Assembly (NCBI GenBank): GCA_934479825.1
Contig: CAKSOW010000022.1
Location: 1-47,028 of the forward strand
Length of the DNA: 47,028 nt
Direction: 5' to 3'
Origin: an uncultured Eubacteriales bacterium
Lineage (GTDB): Bacteria; Bacillota; Clostridia; Oscillospirales; CAG-382
Made by a program: the position numbers and the translations under genes. Below are positions 6,556 through 14,640 of this stretch, one piece after another. The stretch's first letter is position 1. Each line of letters opens with the position of its first letter. The notes beneath the pieces were generated by a model. That model did not search any database and had not been told where the DNA came from. It saw nothing but the letters and a program-made list of their open reading frames with translations.

Positions 6556-7185
6556 ATGCAGATACATACTTTAACCCTCGGCGTTTGCATGACAAATTGC
6601 TATGTTGTCAGCTCCGACGGCGTTCACTGTGCCGTAATTGATCCGGCAAGCGACCCGGACCGCATTATTTCCGCGATCCGGAAACATTCCTATACCCCCG
6701 ATGCAATTCTTTTGACACACGCGCATTTTGACCACATCTACGCACTTCCGGGGCTTCTTGAACAATACGATATTCCGGTTTACCTGCACAAAGATGAGGT
6801 TCCGGCTCTCACCGACATGCGTCTTAACCTGTCGCAAAGCCTGTTCTATACGCCTTTTGTTTTTACCGGTCCTGTTCATGCTCTTTCGGACGGTGAAACA
6901 GTTTCTGCCGCCGGAACAGATTTTCTTACATGGCACACACCCGGGCACACAGCCGGTTCTGTCTGCTACATAAACTATGCCGAAAAGGTCATTTTTTCCG
7001 GTGACACGCTGTTTGCGTCCTCGGTCGGACGAACCGATTTTCCGGGCGGGGACACAGCTACGCTCTTGAAGTCGTTAAAGAGGCTGTCCGCGTTAGGCGA
7101 TACCGGTGACTACGCCGTTTACCCCGGCCATAACGCCGCCACTTCCCTATCCCGTGAAAAAAGAACCAACGAATATATGCAATGA
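6556..7185 (+). CDS. MBL-fold hydrolase (glyoxalase II-like)
   Basis: This 209-residue metallo-beta-lactamase-fold protein has the metal-binding motif LTHAHFDHIYALPGL (HxHxDH) at about 55-69, the second His in TPGHTAGSVCYI, the Asp in FSGDTLFASSVGRTD and the C-terminal VYPGHNAATS. These features match the short glyoxalase II-like or persulfide-dioxygenase-like clade seen in many Firmicutes. The exact substrate, a thioester such as S-lactoylglutathione or another thiol ester, cannot be read from the sequence. It leads an operon: its stop overlaps the ATG of the NusG_II gene by four bases (ATGA). Confidence 0.88.
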   Translation: MQIHTLTLGVCMTNCYVVSSDGVHCAVIDPASDPDRIISAIRKHSYTPDAILLTHAHFDHIYALPGLLEQYDIPVYLHKDEVPALTDMRLNLSQSLFYTPFVFTGPVHALSDGETVSAAGTDFLTWHTPGHTAGSVCYINYAEKVIFSGDTLFASSVGRTDFPGGDTATLLKSLKRLSALGDTGDYAVYPGHNAATSLSREKRTNEYMQ

Positions 7186-7589
7186 CAGCCATGAGGAAAA
7201 AACTGTATTTGGGAGACGCGCTGATTGTCGGTTTGATATTTGCCGTCTGCGCTTTGACTGCCATCCTGCCGTTTCTTGCCGGAAAAACAGAAAGTTTTCG
7301 TATCAAAGTAACAGTTGACGGAAAAACATACGGGTACTTTCCTTTGGATACCACACTCGAAACACCAATCGGTCAGACCGGTGTCCGGCTTGTTATAGCA
7401 AACGGAGCGGCTTATATTTCCGAATCCGATTGCCCGGACAAGCTTTGCACCCATTCCGGTGCAATCCACGTCGGCGACATCGGAAAAAGTATTGTTTGCC
7501 TGCCGAATCGCGTGGCGATAACGTTGGATACCGAAACGCGTCAAAGCATAAACAAAACCCAAAGTGAGGTGGACGCTGTTGCCGGATAA
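7182..7589 (+). CDS. NusG domain II (NusG_II) membrane-anchored protein
   Basis: This 135-aa protein has one N-terminal membrane segment (residues about 10-32) and an extracytoplasmic NusG_II-type domain. The diagnostic string is SDCPDKLCTHSGAI, followed later by GKSIVCLPNRV; the Cys residues are conserved in this family. Such proteins are encoded with Gx transporters and ApbE in flavin-based extracellular electron-transfer or membrane flavoprotein loci. The start overlaps the previous stop (ATGA), and the 3' end overlaps the following gene. It is probably part of the ApbE-dependent flavinylation unit. The precise role is unknown. Confidence 0.85.
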   Translation: MTAMRKKLYLGDALIVGLIFAVCALTAILPFLAGKTESFRIKVTVDGKTYGYFPLDTTLETPIGQTGVRLVIANGAAYISESDCPDKLCTHSGAIHVGDIGKSIVCLPNRVAITLDTETRQSINKTQSEVDAVAG

Positions 7590-8154
7590 AAAACTTCCGC
7601 TTACCAACATGGCCCTCTGCTCCGTTTTCGGTGTTTTAGCTGCCATCACAGGCATTTTAGAGGGAATATTGGGGTTTGACGCCTTTCTGCCCGGTGTGCG
7701 GTTCGGATTCGCCAATATATTCATCATGGCGGCATTTGTACTGTACGGGACACGTTTTGCCCTTTCTGTAATGCTTTTGCGAATAGGGCTTGTCTTTCTG
7801 TTCACCGGAAACGTTACGGCTCTTCTTCTCTCATTCTGCGGCGGAATCTGCGCCTTTGCCGGATTATGCCTGTTTATGCCTCTGTATGGCAGGAAGTGCA
7901 CGTTGATCGGCATATCTGCGTTTTCTTCCGCTTTACATGGAATCGGTCAGCTTACAGCGGCATTCTTTTTGACGAATGCACCGGTATTCTGGTATCTGCC
8001 GCTTTTATGTACGTTATCCGCCTGCACCGGAATTTTAAACGGCTTCCTGCTTGACCGGCTTTTGCCGCTGTTTCCGGAAAACATACGCAAAAAAGCACGT
8101 TTTCCGCTCTTATACACTTCGGAATCCATACCAAAGTCCCGGAAAGGAACCTAA
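7579..8154 (+). CDS. Gx transporter family membrane protein (Hpre_diP_synt_I type)
   Basis: This 191-residue, highly hydrophobic protein has about five membrane helices. The start AALTGILEG-like region reads LAAITGILEG, followed by FLPGVRFGFANIFIMAA, a pattern of PF07456 proteins once annotated as heptaprenyl diphosphate synthase component I and now called Gx transporters. The start is uncertain: TTG at 7579 has GTGAGGTGG just upstream and is preferred, while GTG at 7564 is possible. It lies between NusG_II and ApbE genes, the classic partners in systems that flavinylate extracytoplasmic proteins. It may transport a flavin or quinone-type molecule, but that is inference. Confidence 0.82.
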   Translation: MPDKKLPLTNMALCSVFGVLAAITGILEGILGFDAFLPGVRFGFANIFIMAAFVLYGTRFALSVMLLRIGLVFLFTGNVTALLLSFCGGICAFAGLCLFMPLYGRKCTLIGISAFSSALHGIGQLTAAFFLTNAPVFWYLPLLCTLSACTGILNGFLLDRLLPLFPENIRKKARFPLLYTSESIPKSRKGT

Positions 8155-8155
8155 T

Positions 8156-9202
8156 ATGACTTTTTCTGTCAAGCTTTTCTGTGTACTGTTTGTTTCTGTG
8201 TCGTTGTTGGGCATTTGTACGTCCTGCTCGGAAAGCAACTATCAGACGCGAGATTTTTTCGCCATGGATACCTATATTTCCGTCAAGGCAATGGGCGCTT
8301 CGCAAGCAGATTTAGAAGAAGTCGAACGCTTTGTCAAAGCGACCGAAAAAACTTTTTCCCGAACAGATCCGGAAAGTGAAATCTATCGGCTGAACAGCGT
8401 CCAGAGCTGTGAGGTCTCCCCCTCCTGCGCGCAGCTTTTGATGCGCGCCGCGTCGGCCGCCGATGCGACGCAGGGTGCGTTCAATCCCTGTCTTGGGCTT
8501 ATCAGCGACCTGTGGGATGTCACCGGAAAAAAGTATTTGCCGTCCGACGCAGAAATTGCCGACGCGTTAGCTCATTGCTCTTATAACGGCTATGAAGTGG
8601 ACGACACATCCGTTCTGAAAAAAGACATAAAGACAAAAATCGATTTGGGAGCCGCCGTAAAAGGTTATACCGCCGGCGAAGCCTTAAAAATCTTAAAAGA
8701 ACGCGGCGTTTCGGACGCTATGATCAGCCTTGGAGGAAATATTGCCGTGAGCGGTCATGCAAAAGGGCGCACCGACGGTTGGGGTATCGGTGTGCGAAGC
8801 CCCTATTTTCCGGATGAATTGGCGCTCACCTTTTCCTGCACCGATCGGGTAATCGCAGTTTCGGGAGATTATGAACGCTATTTTGAAAGAGACGGCGTGC
8901 GCTATCATCATATTTTCGATTCCGCTACCGGAAAGCCGGCCAAAAGCGGACTGCGGAGCACGGCTGTTATCTGCGCGGACGGCTTTACGGCAGATATGCT
9001 CTCCACGGCGCTGTTTGTCATGGGAGCGGAAAAAGCCGGCTCCTTTGCTAAAAGCAGCCTTTACGATTTTGAAGCGATCTTATTCACAGATGACGGAAAA
9101 GTGTTATATACCGACGGACTTGCCGATAAAATCACTCTTTCAAACAACGCGAAAACAGAAAGCGGAACGCCCCTTACCCTGTTACCGTTAAGTGAATATT
9201 AA
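8156..9202 (+). CDS. apbE: FAD:protein FMN transferase (ApbE), lipoprotein
   Basis: This 348-aa enzyme transfers FMN from FAD to a Thr in target membrane proteins. The N-terminus is a signal sequence ending near CTSCSES, compatible with lipid attachment although the lipobox is weak. ApbE features are DFFAMDTYISVKAMG, IDLGAAVKGYTAGEAL, AMISLGGNIAVSGH and YHHIFDSATGKPAKSGLRS, with the metal/FAD-binding Asp and Thr in the late TADMLSTALFVMG. The ATG at 8156 follows GAAAGGAACC. It closes the MBL/NusG_II/Gx/ApbE operon. No obvious flavinylation target (FMN_bind) gene lies next to it in the window. Confidence 0.93.
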   Translation: MTFSVKLFCVLFVSVSLLGICTSCSESNYQTRDFFAMDTYISVKAMGASQADLEEVERFVKATEKTFSRTDPESEIYRLNSVQSCEVSPSCAQLLMRAASAADATQGAFNPCLGLISDLWDVTGKKYLPSDAEIADALAHCSYNGYEVDDTSVLKKDIKTKIDLGAAVKGYTAGEALKILKERGVSDAMISLGGNIAVSGHAKGRTDGWGIGVRSPYFPDELALTFSCTDRVIAVSGDYERYFERDGVRYHHIFDSATGKPAKSGLRSTAVICADGFTADMLSTALFVMGAEKAGSFAKSSLYDFEAILFTDDGKVLYTDGLADKITLSNNAKTESGTPLTLLPLSEY

Positions 9203-9319
9203 AAATACCGGAAAACACATATTTTTCATTTAAAAACACATGGTTCTTTCCGGATTATTCTGTTATAGTGTACGTATGAAGACACCTACGCCAAATTACG
9301 CACAGAAAGGCGGATCATC

Positions 9320-11317
9320 ATGTCAAAACTTCCTATGCGCCAAGTACATTTGGATTTCCACACATCGGAAAGCATCGACCGCATAGGTTCGATGTTCGAC
9401 AAGGAAAACTTCAAGCGCTGCTTAAAAAAAGGACACGTCAATTCCATCACCGTTTTTGCCAAATGCCACCACGGCTGGGCATATTTTCCCTCCGAAACCA
9501 ACCAAATGCATCCCGGTCTGCATTTTGATTTGCTTTCCGCCATGCTTTCCGCCTGCAAAGAGGCGGATGTCGCCGCGCCCATCTACATTTCCGCCGGATT
9601 TGATGAAAAATATGCAGTCGCTCATCCGGAGGACTTGGTCATCTGGGAAAAAGACGGGCACGCGCCCAAACTTATCGAAAAAGACGGGCGCAGGTTTTAT
9701 GAGAAGGCTTACTTTCATCTGATCTGCATGAATTCGCCGTATTTAAAAATTCTTGAAGAACAGACCAAGGAAGTCGTGGAAAAATTCCGGCCGGTCGGCG
9801 TGTTTTTTGATATTGTTGCGCCCCGTATTTGTTGGTGCAAACGCTGTAACGCTGAAATCGCCATGCTCGGAATGGATCCCGATGACCTGCAAAGCCATAA
9901 AATTCACGGGGAAATGCTCTACAAAAGATACTGCGAAACGGTAAACGCCGCCGCACGCAGCATAAAACCGGATATCCGCATTTTTCACAATAACGGTCAT
10001 ATTCCCTGCGGTAAACGCGACCTTGCCGCCCTTAACACCCATTTGGAGCTTGAAAGTCTCCCGACCGGCGGTTGGGGCTACGACCATTTTCCGAAATCGG
10101 CACGCTATGTCAACGCTCTTGGCTTAGAATATCTCGGCATGACAGGAAAATTCCACCTTTCATGGGGCGAATTCGGCGGTTATAAGCATCCGAACGCACT
10201 TCGCTATGAGGCGGCTCTGTCACTTGCCAATGGCGCCGGTTGCTCGGTTGGCGAGCAAATGCATCCTTACGGTTTTTTGGATGACGCTACTTATGAGTTG
10301 ATCGGGAAAGCCTACGAAGAAGTCGAAAAAGTTGAAGAATACTGCACCGACGCTAAAAACGTCGCGGACATAGGCGTTGTATCGGTCGAAGGGCTCGGAA
10401 ATGACGACGACCGCAACAATCCGTCAGACGTCGGTGCGTGCCGCATGCTTTTGGAGGGAAACTATCTATTTGATGTTCTCGACCCGGAATGCAATTTTTC
10501 ACGGTATAAGCTTTTAATTTTGCCGGACAAAATCAAAATTGTGGGAATGCTCGGCGACAAGTTAAAAAAATATGTCAAAAATGGCGGCAAAGTGCTCTGC
10601 TCCGGCATTTCCGGAACGGATGAAAACGATGCGTTTGCCTTTGATTTCGGCTTGCGTTTTGCCGGAAAGAACCCCTATAATCCCTGCTATTTCCACACAT
10701 CTTTTGACGCGCTCGGCCTTTCGCCGGCAAGCTATGTCATTTACAGTGATATGTATGATACAAAACTTTCCGGAAAACCTGAAATTTTAGGTTACAGCCG
10801 CGAGCCGTTCTTCAACCGCGCCCCCGAACATTTCTGTTCACACCGCCACACGCCCTATAAAACGCAAGATCACGCACCGGCGGCCGTTCTCGGAAAAGAC
10901 GGCGGTTATCTTGCCTGGAATATATTCTCGGAATACGCAAATGTCGGCAGTATGATTTTAAAGGATACGGTTTTGCGTATGATTGACGCGATCTTGGAGG
11001 ATAAAAAAACAGTCGTTACGACTCTTCCGGCACAAGGCGTTGTTACGCTGACAAAGCAAGATTTTGCCGCGCGGTATGTACTGCATACGCTGTATGCTTC
11101 TCCGGTGAAACGAGGACAAAACGTTGAGATTATCGAAGATCTGATTCCTATATACAATACGGCGCTTGAAATACGCGTGCCTGAAAAGATAAAAACGGTT
11201 CGCCTTGTTCCACAGCAGGAAACGCTTTCCTTCACTTATGAAAACGGCGTTTGCCGCTTTACGATTCCGGAATTTGTCTGCAAACAAGTGACAGTTTTGG
11301 AGTATGAGAATCAATAG
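9320..11317 (+). CDS. GHL6-type glycoside hydrolase with beta-galactosidase trimerisation-like domain
   Basis: This 665-residue cytoplasmic protein has no signal peptide. Residues about 1-330 resemble the TIM barrel of hypothetical glycosyl hydrolase 6 proteins: an early HLDFHTSE, then VGVFFDIVAPRICWCKRCN, then HLSWGEFGGYKHPNAL. A Glu in the last string and an Asp in the second are candidate catalytic residues. A trimerisation-like flavodoxin fold follows (about 355-460: DIGVVSVEGLG, YKLLILPDKI), then a beta-rich C-terminus. This layout is seen in GH151-like alpha-L-fucosidases, but substrate cannot be decided. It is monocistronic, ended by the terminator at 11331. Neighbours give no pathway clue. 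Confidence 0.75.
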   Translation: MSKLPMRQVHLDFHTSESIDRIGSMFDKENFKRCLKKGHVNSITVFAKCHHGWAYFPSETNQMHPGLHFDLLSAMLSACKEADVAAPIYISAGFDEKYAVAHPEDLVIWEKDGHAPKLIEKDGRRFYEKAYFHLICMNSPYLKILEEQTKEVVEKFRPVGVFFDIVAPRICWCKRCNAEIAMLGMDPDDLQSHKIHGEMLYKRYCETVNAAARSIKPDIRIFHNNGHIPCGKRDLAALNTHLELESLPTGGWGYDHFPKSARYVNALGLEYLGMTGKFHLSWGEFGGYKHPNALRYEAALSLANGAGCSVGEQMHPYGFLDDATYELIGKAYEEVEKVEEYCTDAKNVADIGVVSVEGLGNDDDRNNPSDVGACRMLLEGNYLFDVLDPECNFSRYKLLILPDKIKIVGMLGDKLKKYVKNGGKVLCSGISGTDENDAFAFDFGLRFAGKNPYNPCYFHTSFDALGLSPASYVIYSDMYDTKLSGKPEILGYSREPFFNRAPEHFCSHRHTPYKTQDHAPAAVLGKDGGYLAWNIFSEYANVGSMILKDTVLRMIDAILEDKKTVVTTLPAQGVVTLTKQDFAARYVLHTLYASPVKRGQNVEIIEDLIPIYNTALEIRVPEKIKTVRLVPQQETLSFTYENGVCRFTIPEFVCKQVTVLEYENQ

Positions 11318-11330
11318 ATATTACCATGGA

Positions 11331-11361
11331 AAAACGCCGACGGTTAAACCGTCGGCGTTTT
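11331..11361 (+). terminator. Terminator T1 after the glycoside hydrolase gene
   Basis: The stem ACGCCGACGG, loop TTAAA, stem CCGTCGGCGT followed by TTTTA. A near copy (T2) occurs 224 bp downstream. Confidence 0.85.
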
Positions 11362-11554
11362 AGCGTGTCGCAAAACTGCGTTTTACGACACGGAAACAGA
11401 TTCGTACGCTCGCGCCTCATGCCAAAAAGCTCCGCTTTTCGACACTCGCGAATCTATCGGTGAAAAATCCGTGGCACATGTCCCCGGATTTTTCGTATTT
11501 TTATTAAAATCGGGCTTCGCCCGAAAAGTCTTATAGACTTTTGCAACAATCTGA
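11362..11554. repeat. Multi-hairpin dispersed element (copy 1)
   Basis: No gene lies in this stretch. It consists of consecutive inverted repeats: CGTGTCG/CGACACG (about 11364-11392), AGATTCG/CGAATCT (about 11398-11455), GAAAAATCCG/CGGATTTTTC (about 11462-11494), CGGGC/GCCCG and AAAAGTC/GACTTTT. Positions 11477-11553 recur in inverted orientation at 46952-47028 with 76 of 77 bases identical. It is flanked by near-identical terminators T1 and T2. It may be a structured RNA, a miniature mobile element or a REP-like repeat. Confidence 0.7.
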
Positions 11555-11585
11555 AACACCGACGGTCAAGCCGTCGGCGTTTTTC
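11555..11585. terminator. Terminator-like hairpin T2
   Basis: The stem CACCGACGG, loop TCAAG, stem CCGTCGGCG followed by TTTTT. It is almost a copy of T1 and bounds the multi-hairpin repeat. On the minus strand it lies just beyond the yunB stop and may act in both directions. Confidence 0.6.
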
Positions 11586-11623
11586 TGTTTTAGCCGCAAA
11601 AATGATTCTTTGTCTTTATTTTC

Positions 11624-12268
11624 TTACCGTGTCACATCGATATCGGCATAATATCCCGGCACATTTCCAACCACGACCGTTTCGGCCACACACACCTCAG
11701 TCTCTACAAAAGCCGGTTTTCTTGTTGCCGCTGTCACAACTACAATTTCCACACGGACGTTTATTAAAACCCGATGTAGCGATTGATTGATTCCGGCCGA
11801 AACAATGCTGTTTTTTACTTTGGTTTCCACCGTCCCCACCGGTAGTATATGAACCGGCACATGCGGCCCTTTTCCGGCGGCAAGCTCACTTCCCAAAATC
11901 GTACCGAGCGGAATTTCAAAGCCAACCGAATCCAGTTCTTCCAAAGCGTTCACCGCCACTAACGAAAGACGGCTCTTTAATCGATTGATTTCGGTGGTAT
12001 TGGTTTTAATCGCCGTAATCTGACCGGATTTATCCTTTTCAAAAGAAACAAGGCTGTCATAGGTTACGTTATTTCTGGTGGTTTCTGCTATGATCGCATT
12101 GTTGATAATATAAGCAGCTTTTGCCTTGACAGCCGTTTCCGCCGTATCACGGATGATGGCGGCAAATTTTGTTTCAAACAGATAAAGAGCCAAGACAACA
12201 AATCCCACAAACAGTATAAGCGCCGCGAGCGCTCTCCTGCGACGCAGCCGTCGTGTTTTTCGCGGCAT
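11624..12268 (-). CDS. yunB: Sporulation protein YunB
   Basis: This 214-aa protein has a very basic N-terminus (MPRKTRRLRRRRALA) and one membrane helix (about 13-32). An extracytoplasmic domain follows, containing ETAVKAKAAYIINNAI, then SLVAVNALEELDS, then IPLGTILGSELAAGKGP and VPVHILPVGTVE. These are hallmark segments of YunB, a sporulation protein required for normal spore formation in Bacillus subtilis. Related proteins are conserved in spore-forming Clostridia. It is transcribed alone on the minus strand. The start has only a weak GGGGA site. Confidence 0.9.
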   Translation of the reverse strand: MPRKTRRLRRRRALAALILFVGFVVLALYLFETKFAAIIRDTAETAVKAKAAYIINNAIIAETTRNNVTYDSLVSFEKDKSGQITAIKTNTTEINRLKSRLSLVAVNALEELDSVGFEIPLGTILGSELAAGKGPHVPVHILPVGTVETKVKNSIVSAGINQSLHRVLINVRVEIVVVTAATRKPAFVETEVCVAETVVVGNVPGYYADIDVTR

Positions 12269-12346
12269 ACGAATCCCCTACTTTCAAGGCCGAAAGCCAT
12301 ATACTGCATTATATGAGAACACAAACGGAATTTGCCACACAATAAA

Positions 12347-12386
12347 AAAAGAAAGCAATATGTGCCGTACATCATATTGCTTTCTC
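12347..12386 (-). terminator. Terminator after the tail-anchored surface protein gene
   Basis: On the minus strand the 13-bp stem AGAAAGCAATATG/CATATTGCTTTCT is followed by TTTTTTATTG. It ends the transcript of the gene at 12423. Confidence 0.85.
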
Positions 12387-12422
12387 TTAATTTTCAAGAC
12401 TTATCGGAATAAACCGTTTGTC

Positions 12423-13646
12423 TTATTTCTTTTTCTTAGAAACAACAACGATTATTACGATAACAGCGATTACTACGATAACGATAATAACCCAAACGAT
12501 CGGAGAAACGCCCTTGCTTTCGGTCTGGGTGTTATCCTTGTTGTCATCGGTTTTGTTACCATCTTCGGTATTGGTGGTTTCGCCGTCCTTGGTAGCTTCC
12601 TTGGAGAGGTCGTTAGCTTCCTTAGCGTAATCTCTTGCGAGGTCGCTCTGGGTCTGAGCTTCTTCAAAGTTGTGTTCGTCGATTGCAGCGTAAGAAGCGT
12701 TGGCAGCGTCGATAGCTTCTTGAGCCTTAGCCTTGGCATCTTCGGAACCGGCAGCCGTAGCCTTATCCATAGCTTCGTTAGCCTTTTCCATAGCCTTGTC
12801 GGTTTCTTTCTTAGCTTCTTCAACCTTAGCGGCGATTTCAGCTTCTTCCTTAGCCTTAGCGATAGCGGCAATTTCTTCTTCGGTCATTTCGGTACCGTTC
12901 TTAACATCGGTGATGTAGTAGGTCCAACCGTCAGCCGGAGCGATTTCGCAGCTTGCGATAACGCTGAAATGAGCTTTACCGTCCGTGAATACATCCTGCA
13001 TCGGGAATTCATACGGAACTTCAAAATCTTCAAAGCCTTCGCGGGCAAAGGTCATCTTGTAAGAACCGTTTTCGTTGCGGTTGAGCTTTACGGTAAGAGT
13101 CGTACCGCTCTTAATAGAGAACATTTCGTTGATGGATGCATCAACGCCCTGGGTGTTGTAAACACCGCTGAAACCGGTAATACCGTCATAGATTTCAAGG
13201 TAGGGCTTACCGAAACGGATAAGGTCCATAATACCCTGGTTACCGGGGTTGTCGCCTTCAAGGCTGAAATTGCCGGTATAGAAAGCGCGCGGAGCAGCAA
13301 GGAAGTCCATAGCTACCCAGCAGTCGGTATCGGTCGTAACTTCCGGAGCTTTTTCAAAGTAAACCGTAGCTTCAAAACCGTTCAAATCGTACTTATTGGT
13401 GGAAACAACACCACCGCAGTTGTCGCCGCTGGCATAGTAACCGCCATGAACGACTTTCAGACCCTTGTCCGTATCCGTCATATCAGCCGGATCCTGAACA
13501 TCGGTCTTGTTATCTTTTCCTTCATAAATGAAGAAACCGTTGTTTGCCGTGTAGTCTGCAGCCTTCGGAGCCTCTGCATAAGCAGCGATCGAAGCGGTTG
13601 CGAGGACTACCATGGAAGCAAGTGCGAGAGATAAAAACTTTTTCAT
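12423..13646 (-). CDS. Secreted, C-terminally membrane-anchored Ala/Glu-rich surface protein
   Basis: This 407-residue protein has a clear signal peptide (1-24, MKKFLSLALASMVVLATASI then AAYA). A beta-rich globular domain (about 30-275) resembles a carbohydrate-binding or concanavalin-like fold without a family I can name. Next comes a long Ala/Glu/Lys-rich helical coiled coil (about 275-350) with seven-residue periodicity, a Thr/Asn/Asp-rich linker (355-380), and a C-terminal membrane helix rich in Val/Ile ending in KKKK. It would be displayed on the cell surface. The only good ribosome binding site is 39 bases upstream, separated by a hairpin. A terminator follows at 12347. Confidence 0.8.
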   Translation of the reverse strand: MKKFLSLALASMVVLATASIAAYAEAPKAADYTANNGFFIYEGKDNKTDVQDPADMTDTDKGLKVVHGGYYASGDNCGGVVSTNKYDLNGFEATVYFEKAPEVTTDTDCWVAMDFLAAPRAFYTGNFSLEGDNPGNQGIMDLIRFGKPYLEIYDGITGFSGVYNTQGVDASINEMFSIKSGTTLTVKLNRNENGSYKMTFAREGFEDFEVPYEFPMQDVFTDGKAHFSVIASCEIAPADGWTYYITDVKNGTEMTEEEIAAIAKAKEEAEIAAKVEEAKKETDKAMEKANEAMDKATAAGSEDAKAKAQEAIDAANASYAAIDEHNFEEAQTQSDLARDYAKEANDLSKEATKDGETTNTEDGNKTDDNKDNTQTESKGVSPIVWVIIVIVVIAVIVIIVVVSKKKK

Positions 13647-13656
13647 GATAAGTATA

Positions 13657-13694
13657 CATCGGAGCTTTGTGTGTCCGATGCATTTTCCTCCTTT
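13657..13694 (-). promoter_or_regulatory. Leader hairpin between the ribosome binding site and start codon
   Basis: The minus-strand leader has AAAGGAGGAAAA (13683-13694). Then comes a 7-bp stem CATCGGA/TCCGATG with a 10-base loop (13657-13680). Ten bases later is the ATG at 13644-13646. The ribosome binding site is 39 bases from the ATG linearly, but about 15 bases with the hairpin folded. An out-of-frame ATG immediately follows the binding site (13681-13683) and opens a 53-codon frame overlapping the gene start. Confidence 0.55.
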
Positions 13695-13846
13695 GCAATT
13701 TTGTGCAATTTTGATGTAAAATCAAATATATGGCAGACAGAACCTGCTAAACGTACGGCAAGCAAGTCTGACATAGACGGAAAAATGAAAGGAACACTTT
13801 CTGAAATATAATGCGTTATTACCTCGTTTTCATCCTCCTTACAAAT

Positions 13847-14617
13847 CTAAAATTCTATACATAAGCCGTCATAGGCGGTTTGCATTCCGATTTGGGAAAG
13901 CTGTTCCGAAACGGCTGTATGATTTGGGTGAAGCGTACATGCCAAGTGGTCGGCATATACAACGCCGCCGGGTTTCAACATTTTATTGGCATGAATGACC
14001 GGAATCAGTATGCGCAGCATATCGACCGTGTTGTGTTCAAACGACCGATAATCGTTCGGTACACCGCTGGTGCAGTCAAGCACCATGAGATGAACCGGAT
14101 GCTGCATGAGAAATTTTCCTTCAACCGTCGTAAACCATGCCCCGTCAAGTCCATAAAACAGCGACTTTCCGGAGGGAGTATCCACAACATAGTGATGTGT
14201 GGTCTCATCGGGCAGATCGCCCTGGTGGTTGGAGGGCATGACAAATACCGTATATCCGTCAAACGAGAGCGTTTGTCCGCTTGATACGGGCACGACGGTA
14301 ATGTGTTCGTTTTGGGGGATAAGCCCGGTGCAGACGGCGTCTATGTACACATGGATGTGACCGTTTTTAGACGCCAAGCGTTCCAAAGCCGGCACATAGA
14401 AATGGTCATCATGGGTATGCGTGATAAATACATGACGAACTTTTTCAAAGCGAGCGTCAATCATCGCTTCTTCTTCAAATTTGTATGTCATGCCGCCTAT
14501 ATCAAATAATATGAAATCATTCAAAAGAGAATGCGTATTCTTGCGAAATTCTTTTCCCGGCTCCGGCTGCACGTAATCTGCCGCACCCGTTCCGCAAAAC
14601 AGAAATTTGTCTGCCAT
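13847..14617 (-). CDS. MBL-fold phosphodiesterase-like hydrolase (PhnP-like)
   Basis: This 256-aa protein has the metallo-beta-lactamase fold. The start MADKFLFCGTGAADYV is followed by metal-ligand motif FITHTHDDHFYVPALE (about residues 85-100). A further conserved His is in PSNHQG, and the late YADHLACTLHPNH supplies more. An early NTHSLLNDFILFDIGG motif, with its substrate-facing loop, is typical of PhnP-type phosphoribosyl cyclic phosphodiesterases and related RNase Z-like proteins. The ATG at 14615-14617 has GAGGAGG upstream; the longer frame starting at 14635 lacks one. It follows the 212-aa membrane gene on the same strand with 23 bases between them, suggesting an operon. The substrate is unknown. 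Confidence 0.8.
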   Translation of the reverse strand: MADKFLFCGTGAADYVQPEPGKEFRKNTHSLLNDFILFDIGGMTYKFEEEAMIDARFEKVRHVFITHTHDDHFYVPALERLASKNGHIHVYIDAVCTGLIPQNEHITVVPVSSGQTLSFDGYTVFVMPSNHQGDLPDETTHHYVVDTPSGKSLFYGLDGAWFTTVEGKFLMQHPVHLMVLDCTSGVPNDYRSFEHNTVDMLRILIPVIHANKMLKPGGVVYADHLACTLHPNHTAVSEQLSQIGMQTAYDGLCIEF

Positions 14618-14640
14618 TTTCCCCAACCTCCTCAAAAAAA

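Noticed and set aside
7119..7913. A 264-codon minus-strand frame opposite the NusG_II and Gx genes
   Set aside because: Both plus-strand genes have recognisable families and coupled starts; the antisense frame has no family or ribosome binding site.
12360..13634. A 424-codon open frame on the plus strand opposite the tail-anchored surface protein
   Set aside because: It is antisense to a gene with a clear signal peptide, terminator and codon pattern. Its length comes from the codon bias and repetitive Ala/Lys/Glu composition of the real gene.
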